Below are positions 9,143 through 18,004 of a stretch of DNA of 64,000 bases, one piece after another; the stretch's first letter is position 1, and every line of letters starts with the position of its first letter. A program made the translations under genes and the position numbers. Origin of the DNA: Pocillopora verrucosa. Lineage: Eukaryota; Cnidaria; Anthozoa; Scleractinia; Pocilloporidae. The notes beneath the pieces are model-generated. The model was not told where the DNA came from. It searched no databases and worked only from the letters and a program-made list of their open reading frames with translations. The stretch spans positions 20,658,770 to 20,722,769 of the forward strand of contig NC_089321.1 in the NCBI RefSeq assembly GCF_036669915.1, in the 5' to 3' direction.

Positions 9143-10201
9143 ATGGAAGAGGAAGATCTTAAGTGGTACAGTCCTTTCGTGCTCCTTGTTGGAGCTATTC
9201 TAAGTTTTGCTGATCCCATCACCGACATACTCACACTGGTGGAATTCTACCGCGCGGATCACATGACATGGTTTGGTGTAGGGCTTACTTTTGTTTTGTT
9301 GCCATGTTTGGCGTTTCCAGTGTTCTACCAGGTGCGTAGCAATGAACCTTCACCTTCTTGTTGTGCAAGAACTGCTCTTTGCGCATTTCATCCATTTTCA
9401 GCAGCCTTCGCAAGACTAGAAGCTTTATTTCACTGTCTCAAGAATTGGTGGTATAAAGATGAAATCGACTCCCACTCCGATAGCAAAGCTGAAGATGTAC
9501 TCGATTTCATTTTCTTCGCTGTAATCTTTGAGGCAGTCCTTGAGTCCGCTCCACAATTTATAATTCAATTGTACGCCATCATTGTTCAGGAGGAACCAGC
9601 TGCAATTATCCAAATCATTTCTCTACCTATCTCTTTCCTCACTCTGGCATGGGCCTTCACAGCCACTGATAAGAAGTCTCTTGCCGATTTCGAAATAATA
9701 CCAAGTAGCGGTGCCATGAAGGTTAAACACCAACTAGCATTGTATGCAACTCACTTGCTTCTCCTGAGCAGTCGACTGTTCGCCATCTGTTATTTCATCG
9801 TCAGCTACAAGTGGTGGGTTATTGGCGTTGTAATGTTTCATTCTTGTGCCGTAGTAATAGCGACTGTTATTCAGAATAGAGACAAAGTTGACTGTGATGC
9901 CCCAACTGTTCTCTTTATTTTATTTTTCATGGGCATTCACAGTCTAAGAGATGACTTAGTAGAATTATCGATGAGTTTAGAAATAACTGGTGTAACCATG
10001 AGTATGTATTTATCACATATTTTGTTTGTATTAGAAAACTTCTTTATGATCCTGACGTTTTATTTCACTTATAACCCAAACGCTTGGTACTCTTTACCTG
10101 TCACTGTGAGTGTTTGTGTGTTCAGTGTTCTTGGCTCCACAATGAGAATTTGCTTATTTCGTTGGCTTAGCCATCGCTGCCGGATAGCTCAGCAGCCGTG
10201 A
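9143..10201 (+). CDS. XK-related (XKR) multipass membrane protein, gene 1
   Basis: A 352-residue intact intronless ORF. About nine hydrophobic segments lie near residues 12-34, 43-63, 117-148, 152-174, 197-219, 223-243, 254-266, 283-307 and 315-337. The XKR hallmark ESAPQFIIQLYA is at 134-145, and acidic residues sit in segment 1 (FADPITD, 22-28). XKR proteins act at the plasma membrane, and some scramble phospholipids after caspase cleavage. No DxxD-type caspase site is visible in the short C-terminal tail. The start is the ATG conserved in all full-length paralogues, after the shared leader ending AAAAGTCCGTCGAT. The composite transposon ends only 72 bp upstream, which separates the gene from its ancestral promoter. 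Scramblase function is inferred from family membership. Confidence 0.88.
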   Translation: MEEEDLKWYSPFVLLVGAILSFADPITDILTLVEFYRADHMTWFGVGLTFVLLPCLAFPVFYQVRSNEPSPSCCARTALCAFHPFSAAFARLEALFHCLKNWWYKDEIDSHSDSKAEDVLDFIFFAVIFEAVLESAPQFIIQLYAIIVQEEPAAIIQIISLPISFLTLAWAFTATDKKSLADFEIIPSSGAMKVKHQLALYATHLLLLSSRLFAICYFIVSYKWWVIGVVMFHSCAVVIATVIQNRDKVDCDAPTVLFILFFMGIHSLRDDLVELSMSLEITGVTMSMYLSHILFVLENFFMILTFYFTYNPNAWYSLPVTVSVCVFSVLGSTMRICLFRWLSHRCRIAQQP

Positions 10202-12649
10202 TGACAGCAGTAATGTGAATACTGATTATGTTACTTCAGTATAATCTGTTAATGCGCTTATATTTTGTCTGTACCTACTATTTGAATTTGAAGTGCGAAG
10301 TTAGGTTTAAGCTATGGAAACGAGCTAACTTCCATCGCTGGACGTGCGTCGTTGGACCACTAGCCTTGGCCATGTCCCTCGCGAAAGTTTCAGGAATATT
10401 TAGCCGGCTTAAAAAACGGTTGTTCCTCGGTTGTTCCTCGGTTGTTCCTCGGTTTATTTATAGGCTCATGTTTTGGCTTACGTGGTCAAAGATTGATTCT
10501 GTCGATCGAAAGCATTAAATGCGTTGTTTTTCATTTTGTGAGATTCTAATATAAAAGAGTTTGAATTAGTGTTCTCACAAAAAATGTTAAATCTTCCAAG
10601 GTCAGTTGACATGCATGCCCGCTTAGAGAGTCGAGAGTCCTTAGTGCCTTTCGTAAAAGCGTGTTGCGGTCTGCAGCTAGATTGCTCATTATTGCAAACC
10701 AATATACCTGTATGGCGGTGGACTTGGTAACAGGTAATAAGATTTAGAGCTCGAGTTTCTACTTATTTTCATCTGTAAGTAAAAATCATTAGATGTGATA
10801 GATATTTTAGCTTTGTAACTCGAAATGTAGAAGGAATTAAATATACTAAACATGCCGTGAGTTATGAATACATATTACTAATATTATAGAGAAGCTTGAA
10901 GATACTTATTAAAATACACGATTTTAGCTAGGAGTAAGTGGCTTAGAGGTTTGATACTTTCAACAAGTTTAGGATTAAGAATTTAGGACTTTGATTGATG
11001 TTGATCTAGAATTTGACTCTCATACTAACAAAGATGTTGATTGCATATAGAACGGCGCTTCAGTGTGTAGAGCTTCTCGAAGTATTAAGCTGTGTACAAG
11101 TTGATTGTTTGTAAAACAAGAACTAGAATTAAAGTTATTTACATTTAACAAGAAAACAAATCCATTCTTTGAGTACTGAGAATGTCTCAAGATCATGATG
11201 TTATAAAATCTGTAAACGGGAAAAACTGAAGGTTACTGATTCGAATCGTTAAAAATACAGTCTAAGACTGCATGTGGCTACAGATAAAGCTCAATTGTTA
11301 TAGCATTGAAAAGAACTAGAAGTTTTACTGGTGATGCTGTTTGGTAGTGTTGAAGAATATTTGTCTCACATTCAAATCAGAAAACTTGCCCTATCCCACA
11401 TATTTATACAAGTGGCCTGTTGCACAAGAGTTACAAAAGAAAGATGATGCAAGAATATAATGACTAATTGACATGCTACCAATAATTAAATAGTCCAAAT
11501 CCGCTCTGAACGGTTCATTAGTCGTGAAAAAGAGTGATGTGAATACTTTATTAAATGTAAAGCTATAGATAGGAATCATAAAGTGTTTCTTTTAAATCTA
11601 GAAGTTTTTGATAATAAAAAATAAACACAAGAACGGCGAGGACTTCGATGAACACCCATCAGATGGAGATACTTCATTTACAACAGTTATTGTAGAAGGA
11701 ATGAAATAAACACGTAACCTGATAACAAGCAGCGAATAGTGGATGAATAATATAGAGTACTACGTACTTAATAGAATACTCAATTATTGCTTCGAGTGAG
11801 TGATCTGGAAGTCTGACACTTTCCAAGAATATTCATTTATGATTTCAAGGTTTTAGCTAATATTGATCTAAATTTTTGACACTCTCCTCCTACTAAAGGT
11901 GTTGATTTGCATTTAATTAGTCCCAAATGCTAAATTACATTATTTATATCGCCATTATTTTCACAACAAGAATTCTAGTTTAAAGGAACGTGCATGCAGA
12001 AAATTTAGACCAAGAAAACCGAAAGGCTTTAAGTTATGACCTTTGAAGGTTGCGTTCTTAGTGCAAATTTCGCGGGTAAAAATACGAACATGATAACCCA
12101 AAGTTATTTATCCTAACCCTCACCAAATTTTAATTTTTTTAAGAATGTTATTGACTGTACTTGAATACACATTTTAAAGAAAAGTAAGTCTAACACTCCT
12201 TCTACAAATATTGGTTTATGAATTAAGATTTTGACCTGTTATGATTTAGATTTTTCCCTCTCTCGTCGTGCGACAAATGTTGATTTGCATTTAACCGACT
12301 CTTCAAGGTGAGTAACTTCACGCAGTATTTGATGTTGAACTAAAGCTGCGTACAAGTTTTGTTTTGTAAAATCAAGAATAAGAATACACTTATCTATATC
12401 TAAAAGAAAGTGGATACTTCTTGAGTGTCGAAAATGTAACGAGATTATCTTGTTTCATTGATCTGTGAATGGAAATAACAAAAAATGACTAATCTGAATG
12501 GTTAAGAATAATAACGAAAGAATAGTTATTTTAAGAATGTTGTTTACAGCACTTGAATGACACATTTAAAAAAAACTTAGTCTGAAACTTTCTGAAAACA
12601 GTCGTTTATGAATTTAAGATCAGTTTATTTAATGGCGTAGATCTTGTCC
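10202..12649 (+). repeat. XKR 3' tail and diverged spacer repeats (unit 1)
   Basis: No gene seen. The first roughly 350 bp are a conserved 3' tail found after every full-length XKR gene. This copy has lost about 26 bp present in the others (TTTCGAAGTTGTGACTATC and following). The remainder is built from diverged repeats of a unit containing GATGTTGATTTGCATTTA and CTGTGTACAAGTTGATAG. Recurring GAATGAAATAAACACG offers possible AATAAA polyadenylation signals. The matching stretches are 23901-26305 and 45747-48208. Confidence 0.7.
10418..10450 (+). repeat. 11-bp minisatellite GGTTGTTCCTC, 3 copies
   Basis: Three exact tandem copies in the XKR 3' tail. The homologous tails have one copy (24097-24107), two (45986-46007), three (61781-61813) and one (63544-63554). 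Confidence 0.95.
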
Positions 12650-12790
12650 TTATTTTCAGCAGCCTTCGTGAGACTAGAAGCTTTTCTTTTCTGCTTTACT
12701 AGATGGAATTTAGGAGATGTGTGTGTTTGTGTGTTCAGTGTTCCTAACCCTAAGAAGTGAGAATTTGATTAATTCGTTGGCTAAGCGCAG
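12650..12790 (+). pseudogene. Mini-XKR relic with both flanks but no core (unit 1)
   Basis: Begins TTTTCAGCAGCCTTCGTGAG, matching XKR codons from residue 85. After about 50 bp it jumps to the 3' end of the gene (GTGTTTGTGTGTTCAGTGTT, then the GAGAATTTG and TTCGTTGGCTAAG segments). Roughly 650 bp of coding sequence between the two are missing. Duplicated at 26306-26446 and 48209-48350. Confidence 0.75.
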
Positions 12791-13560
12791 GAATATGAGA
12801 GAAATGGATGGATATTATGGAGCAGCTTGCAAATACTTATTACTACTCGACTTTAGCTCGGAGTAAGTGTTTCAGAAGTTTGATACTTGCAAAGAATTTA
12901 GGTTGATGATTTTGAAGACTTTGACTGATATTGATCTAGGATTTGACTTTCTCATGCTAAGAAAGGTGTTGATTTGCATTTAGTCTGACACTTCAATGTG
13001 TCCAGCTTCTCCTAGTGTTAAATTTGCATATAAAGCTGTGTACAGGTTAATAGTTTGTAAAACAAGATTTAGAATAAAAGTTATCTATATTTAAAAAGAA
13101 AACAAATCCATTTTTTTGAGTAATAAGAATGTCTCAAGATCATCGTGTTACAAAATCTGTAAATGGGAATAACTGAAGGTTACTGATCCTAATCGTTAAA
13201 CATACAGTCTAAGACTGTATGTGGCTACTCATATAGCTCAATTTCTACCGCAATGAAAAGCACTAAAGTTTTCTAGTGAAGGTATTGTTGGAGAATATTT
13301 GTCTCACTTTTAAACTAGAAAACCTGGCGCATCTTATATATACACATATTTATGAGTGCCCTGTTTCACAAGAAAAACAGTGATCCAAGAATATACGGTC
13401 TGATTGACATGCAACCAATAACTAAATGACAGCAAATAATTATATTAACAATAAAATTACAAATGATAACCATAGTATTGGAAATTATAATTTAAAGGGG
13501 CTAGTTCAAGAACCTCACAGTTCTTCTATCCTCAAAGCTCCAATAGTGACTAAACTATGC
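12791..13560 (+). repeat. Spacer repeat (unit 1)
   Basis: Another diverged copy of the spacer unit, recognised from ACTCGACTTTAGCTCGGAGT, TTGATTTGCATTTAGTCTG and GTCTCAAGATCATCGTGTTA. No gene. Matches 26447-27207 and 48351-49109. Confidence 0.7.
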
Positions 13561-13659
13561 CTCGTTGATGAATCCCTCCACAATTTATAATTCAGTTGCA
13601 CGCTATCAGTGTCAAAGGGGAAGTAGCTGTGATTATTTGAATAATTTGAATAAACCATT
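13561..13659 (+). pseudogene. XKR relic, 5' piece split by retrotransposon (unit 1)
   Basis: Contains CTCCACAATTTATAATTCAG (codons of the APQFIIQ motif) and decayed downstream codons, then meets the left LTR. The gene resumes after the right LTR at 16741. Two similar copies are at 27208-27306 and 49110-49209. Confidence 0.7.
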
Positions 13660-13770
13660 TGTGTGGTTGACACTTTCCAATATGGTCATACTATGTACTT
13701 CAATGATCGCTTGTTCAATGTGAGTGAATCGTAGAAAGGAAGACCGAAAATAAACCTTTACAGAACCATA
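13660..13770 (+). repeat. Left LTR (unit 1)
   Basis: Matches 16627-16740 at most positions. It is followed by TTGTCAGAAGCGGGAT, the expected place of a primer-binding site, which I could not assign to a particular tRNA. Confidence 0.7.
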
Positions 13771-13771
13771 T

Positions 13772-14600
13772 ATGTTGTCAGAAGCGGGATTATCTGTTTA
13801 CAACGACAACGAGTCAAAGCTTCCCCACAAAGTCCTTTACCGGAGCAATTGGATTCCAAACAACCCGAAGAGTGGAAGAAGTGGTTCAAATGGTTCGAAA
13901 GCTATCGCATCACAGCGGGCCTCAACGACAAAAGATTACGAGATCCAAATTAATACGATGGCCTATGCGATAGGTGGAAATGCGAACGAGATTCTAAAAA
14001 GCTTTCATCTCTCAGAAAGGTCACTAACCTGCGACAGAGTGAAATCACGTTTCGAAACACAACTGTGGGCCCTATGAATATTATTTTGAGCGGGCACGAT
14101 TTGTAACAAATGATTGCAAGTTGAGGAAAAATCTGTGGTCGATTTTATTGGAAACCTCTATGAACTCGCAGAGAACGTTTCAGTTTAGTTCGCTTTAAGA
14201 AGAATTGATGCGTGATCGTATCGTTGTTCGAATTGGTAACGCCTGTTTGTCTCAGAAGCTTATGCAAGAGGACAGACTCACGCTGGATAAAGCTGTCAAA
14301 GAAACCAAGTCGTCTGAGCTTGTTAAAGAGCATCACGAAATCTTGAAAGCAGATGAAAACGGAAAACTAGAAGGAAAAGTAAATGGCGTTCGTAATAAGA
14401 AGAAAAGCCATCCGAAATCCAGAAACATGAAAGACAACGAGCGGTTAAAGGAACTAAAAAACCTCACCAAAAATTTCCCGCCAAAACATGTTATCGTTGT
14501 GGCAAATTGCCCTTATACAAGTGAGAAGAATGCCCAGCAGCCAAAGAATCGTGCCTAAAATGTTCAAAACAAGGACATTACGCTACAGTGTGAAAAGGCA
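13772..14600 (+). pseudogene. Retrotransposon gag remnant (unit 1)
   Basis: Frame-broken capsid-like sequence. After the N-terminal segment the frame shifts near 13860, where an EEWKKW-type motif sits in another frame. It then gives IQINTMAYAIGGNANEILKS. The later segment (14205-14558) contains MRDRIVVRIGNACLSQKL. The CCHC zinc-knuckle region is frameshifted here and better kept in the second copy. Confidence 0.65.
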
Positions 14601-14744
14601 AAGTTTTTCGTTCATTCGAAGAAGAAGAAACAACTGATTGAAGAAGTTGAAACAACTAATTAGGATGATTGCTATTTCCTCGGGTCGATCAGTGGCGAGG
14701 AAAACTAAACGAAATGGTCTGTAAATTTATTACTCGGACAGGCA

Positions 14745-15800
14745 AACGAAAAGTTTAAAATCGGTACTGGTGCTGACATAATTGTTATTCCTGAGTCCGT
14801 GTACTTACAAACGGGATTAGGGAAACTTCAAAAGGGGTCACGAGAGTTGTTTGGTCCTGGTCGCGAAAAAACTTTCGTCAAAGGAACTGTCAAAGGAAAT
14901 TTTACGACCGCAAATCCCAAAGAAACTACACAAGAAAAGTACATGGTGGAAAACCTCAAAGAGTCGTTGCTAGGATGACCGGCGATGGTGGAAATAATTC
15001 TCTTATGATAGCAAAAGAATTGTCACCTCCAAGGTCGCTAAATGTCGTACGAGTACATGAGTCGGTTTGGTAGCCTGGCCTAAGTAAACAGATTGAAGAT
15101 ATGATAATAACCTTCCCAACCTGCTGCACACGTCGAAAAGACCATGCCTAGCCCATGATACCTACAGCCTTGCCCGAAAGACCCTGGCAAAAGGTTGCCA
15201 CAGACTTATTCGACCACAATGGCAAGACCTACATCATTGCTGTGGATTACTACTCAAGATTCTTTGAAGTAGCACCCCTCAATGGTACCACCAGCTACAT
15301 TTTCAAAATTTGCAGACGAAAGGCGTTTTACTCAAGTCAAGAGCAGCCCTGTCTATCCGCAGAGCAACAGAGAGGTGAAGAGAGAAGTTCAGACTGCCAA
15401 AAAATTAGTTAAGAAGTCAGAAGATCCATAGGTAAAATTTCCGCACAGCCCCATACTATTGTAAAACAAATCTATTTTCCCAATGGCAATGTATTGTTTT
15501 TGTCGTTGTTTTCTCTATCCAAGAACTAAATGCATAGTGTAGTATGGGGCTGTACGGAAATTTTACCGATCCATATTTAGCTCTCTTGTCATACAGATCG
15601 ACAGCACTGGAGAATGAATATGCCCTTGCAGAAGTACTCATGAGAAGGAGAATATGCTCCACACTTCCAAAGCCAACAGACAAGCTGATTCCCAAGCTGC
15701 CAAACTTTAAAGAGTTGTAGGAGAACGCAAGTACAAGCTTAAACAATCTGAGAACTACAACAAACGTCATCGAGCGTCAGTCCTCCTTGACTTGAACATG
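14745..15800 (+). pseudogene. Retrotransposon protease-integrase remnant (unit 1)
   Basis: An aspartic protease segment has GTGAD where an active enzyme has DTGAD (codon GGT at 14763-14765). Integrase follows: the zinc-binding HHCC tail with CTHRKDH, then core segments with TDLFDH and AVDYYSRFFEVAPLN. A small core deletion comes next, then NNREV and the C-terminal part (15590-15780). Multiple stops interrupt it. A MITE at 15431 splits the integrase end. Confidence 0.7.
15431..15567. mobile_element. 137-bp MITE with 8-bp target duplication (hAT/P-like)
   Basis: Near-palindromic ends GGTAAAATTTCCGCACAGCC and the reverse complement of GGCTGTACGGAAATTTTACC. It is flanked on both sides by GATCCATA (15423-15430 and 15568-15575). 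An 8-bp duplication fits hAT or P superfamily mobilisation. No coding capacity. Confidence 0.9.
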
Positions 15801-16296
15801 GGCGACAAAACTTGAAGAAAAGGCAAGAATGTTGTTATTATGTATATTATGATTTGACCGTTGTTATTTGAATTTAATATATTTCACAGGAATTGTTAAT
15901 TTGATTTATGATTGGTCCAGGTGTTTCTTTTCCTTTTTTTATTCAAACCTTTTTTTTAGATTAGCGTATATTTTTTGTTTTTCTCTCTGTGTTGTAACCG
16001 TCTTTTTCGTGTGAGCAGAATAAAAGAAGCAAAAGATTGTTTTCAATGGTGTAAAATTATTAAAGAAAACCCCTGCAGTGGTTTTTCGCAGATCACAGGA
16101 ACCAAGATCATTTGTCGACAAGAATTAGAAATCCTTTTGAGGAGAAACAGGCGCGACCTCTCCCAAGTTCAAGAGCGAACGTGGAAGGAACTTCGAACAC
16201 TTAAATAGAATGAATCAGTCCCGCTCACAAGAACGCACAAATATCAAACTTAGCGAGCCCTCCATCCACAGTCATCAAAACACGTTCAGGCAGAAT

Positions 16297-16433
16297 GGTA
16301 AAATTTCCGCATAGCCCCATGTTACATTATGCATTCAGTTCTCGGATAGAGAAAACAATGACAAAAACAATACATTGCAATTGGGAAAACAGATTTGTTT
16401 TAAAATAGTATGGGGCTGTGCAGAAATTTTACC
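16297..16433. mobile_element. 137-bp MITE, second insertion
   Basis: Same family in opposite internal orientation, flanked by GGCAGAAT at 16289-16296 and 16434-16441. Confidence 0.9.
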
Positions 16434-16626
16434 GGCAGAATTGTTAAATCATTAACTCGACTGGTTTGTGAACTTCCGAACACTCTGTCTGAACATGAAT
16501 AGACATTAAGTAAAGGTTTTGTTTCTTTTATTTTCGTTAACCAGACAGTGACATTCTAAAAGGTCTTAGGACACTTAGAACACTTCACATAGTATCAGAG
16601 TACTATCTTGTTTGTAGAAAGGGGGA

Positions 16627-16740
16627 TGCGTGGTCGACACTTCCCAATGTGGTCATGCTATATGCTTCAATGATCGCTTGTGAAATGTTACTGAATCGGT
16701 AGAAAGGAAGGCCGAGAATAAACCGTTACAAAACCTTACA
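16627..16740 (+). repeat. Right LTR (unit 1)
   Basis: Starts immediately after the AGAAAGGGGGA purine run and pairs with the left LTR at 13660-13770. Confidence 0.7.
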
Positions 16741-17045
16741 CTACTGATAAGTGGTCTCTCGGATTCCCCAAAATGATACCAAGTAGCAGTGACCTGAATG
16801 TTAAACACAAAATTGCATTATAAGAAACTCACATACTTCTTCTGAGCAGTCGACTGTTCGTCATCTGTAATATCACCGTCGACCAGCTACAAGTGGTGGA
16901 TTATTGGCGTGTTTATGTTTCATTTTTGTGCCCTAGTAATAGCGACTGTTATTCAGAATAGAGATAAAGTCATACCTCAAATGTTTTCTTTATGGTATTG
17001 TTTATGGGCATTCACTGTCTAATCGATGACTATTTAAGAGAACTA
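16741..17045 (+). pseudogene. XKR relic, 3' piece beyond retrotransposon (unit 1)
   Basis: Resumes XKR homology at ACTGATAAG (codons TDK) and runs through the IPSS, SSRL and GWHSLR-equivalent regions with several frameshifts and stops. It ends near 17045. With 13561-13659 it marks one old XKR copy split by the retrotransposon. Confidence 0.7.
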
Positions 17046-17234
17046 TTAAGGGGGGCTTTATCAGTGAGAGGCACCAAGAATCTTCTTTCGATTTCTCCTT
17101 TAATTTTTCTTCTCCACCATTTAGACAACTTGACAACTTTCTGCCACCATTGCTACCACGGAACTTAATCACTCTAACACACCTCCTTAAATATTCTATT
17201 TATGAACATGTTACGAATTAAGTTTAGGGGCTTA
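17046..17234 (+). other. Unassigned spacer between XKR relics (unit 1)
   Basis: A pyrimidine-rich stretch with no gene seen. It ends in GGGGCTTACAG, directly abutting the next truncated XKR copy. Recurs at 30671-30864. Confidence 0.5.
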
Positions 17235-18004
17235 CAGCCTTTGCGAGACTGGAAGCTTTTATTTTCTGTCTCAAGAAATGGTGCTCTTCAGATGAAATCG
17301 ACCCGGTCAGCTCCGAAGAAACTGAAGATGCATGCACTCTATCACATTGACTTTGCTGTGCTCTTTGAGGCAGTCCTTGAGTCTGCTCCACAATTTATAA
17401 TTCAGTTGTTCGCCATAAGTGTTCAGGAGGAACCAGCTGCAATCATGCAAATCATTTCTCTACCTATCTCTTTCCTCAATCGGGCATGGGCCTTTACAAC
17501 CACTGATAAAAGGTCTCTTGCCGTGCACGAAATAATACCAAGTAGCGGTTACCCGAATGTTAAACACCAACTAGCTTTGTATGAACTCACTTACTTTTTA
17601 GCAGTCGACTGTTCGCCATCTGTTATTTCACCGTCAGCTACAAGTGGTGGGTTGTTGGGGTGTTAATGTTTCATTCTTGTGCGGTAGTAATAGCGACTGT
17701 TATTCAGAACGGAGACAAAATTGACTGTGATGCTTCCACCGTTTCCTTAACAATATTGCGTATGGGCATTCACTGTCTAAGAGATGACTTTGTAGAATTA
17801 TCGATGGGTGTAGAAGTAATTGATTTAACCATGAGTATATTTTTCTTACATTTTTCCTTTCACCCCAACACTTGGCACTCCTTACCTGTCACTGTGTGTG
17901 TTCGTGTGTTCAGTGTTTTCGGCCCCACAATGAGAATTTGTTTACTTCGTTGGCAAAGCAAAAACCTGCCAGCGATTTACCAGCCACGATCAGCGCTGTT
18001 GTGA
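17235..18004 (+). pseudogene. N-terminally truncated, frameshifted XKR pseudogene (unit 1)
   Basis: Homology starts at CAGCCTTTGCGAGACTGG, equivalent to residue 87 of XKR gene 1. The central frame carries FEAVLESAPQFIIQLFA. A frameshift near 17590 and a deletion in the last membrane region follow, and the tail is closed by TGA. The whole first 85 codons are absent. Confidence 0.85.

Larger units (their letters stand above)
13660..16740 (+). mobile_element. Decayed gypsy-like LTR retrotransposon lacking RT/RNase H (unit 1)
   Basis: Short LTRs of about 112 bp lie at 13660-13770 and 16627-16740. Both begin TGYGTGGTYGACACTT and contain an AATAAA. A purine run, AGAAAGGGGGA, directly precedes the right LTR as a polypurine tract. 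Order inside is gag, zinc-knuckle remnant, aspartic protease and integrase, as in gypsy/Ty3 elements. The protease runs almost directly into integrase, so reverse transcriptase and RNase H are deleted. Every ORF has stops or frameshifts. The element lies inside an older XKR copy and holds two MITEs. A duplicate is at 27307-30375. Confidence 0.8.

Noticed and set aside
9143-10201. Reading the multipass proteins as GPCRs or gustatory receptors
   Set aside because: The ESAPQ-IIQLY motif, the acidic first segment and about nine segments fit XK-related proteins. No DRY or NPxxY motif is present.
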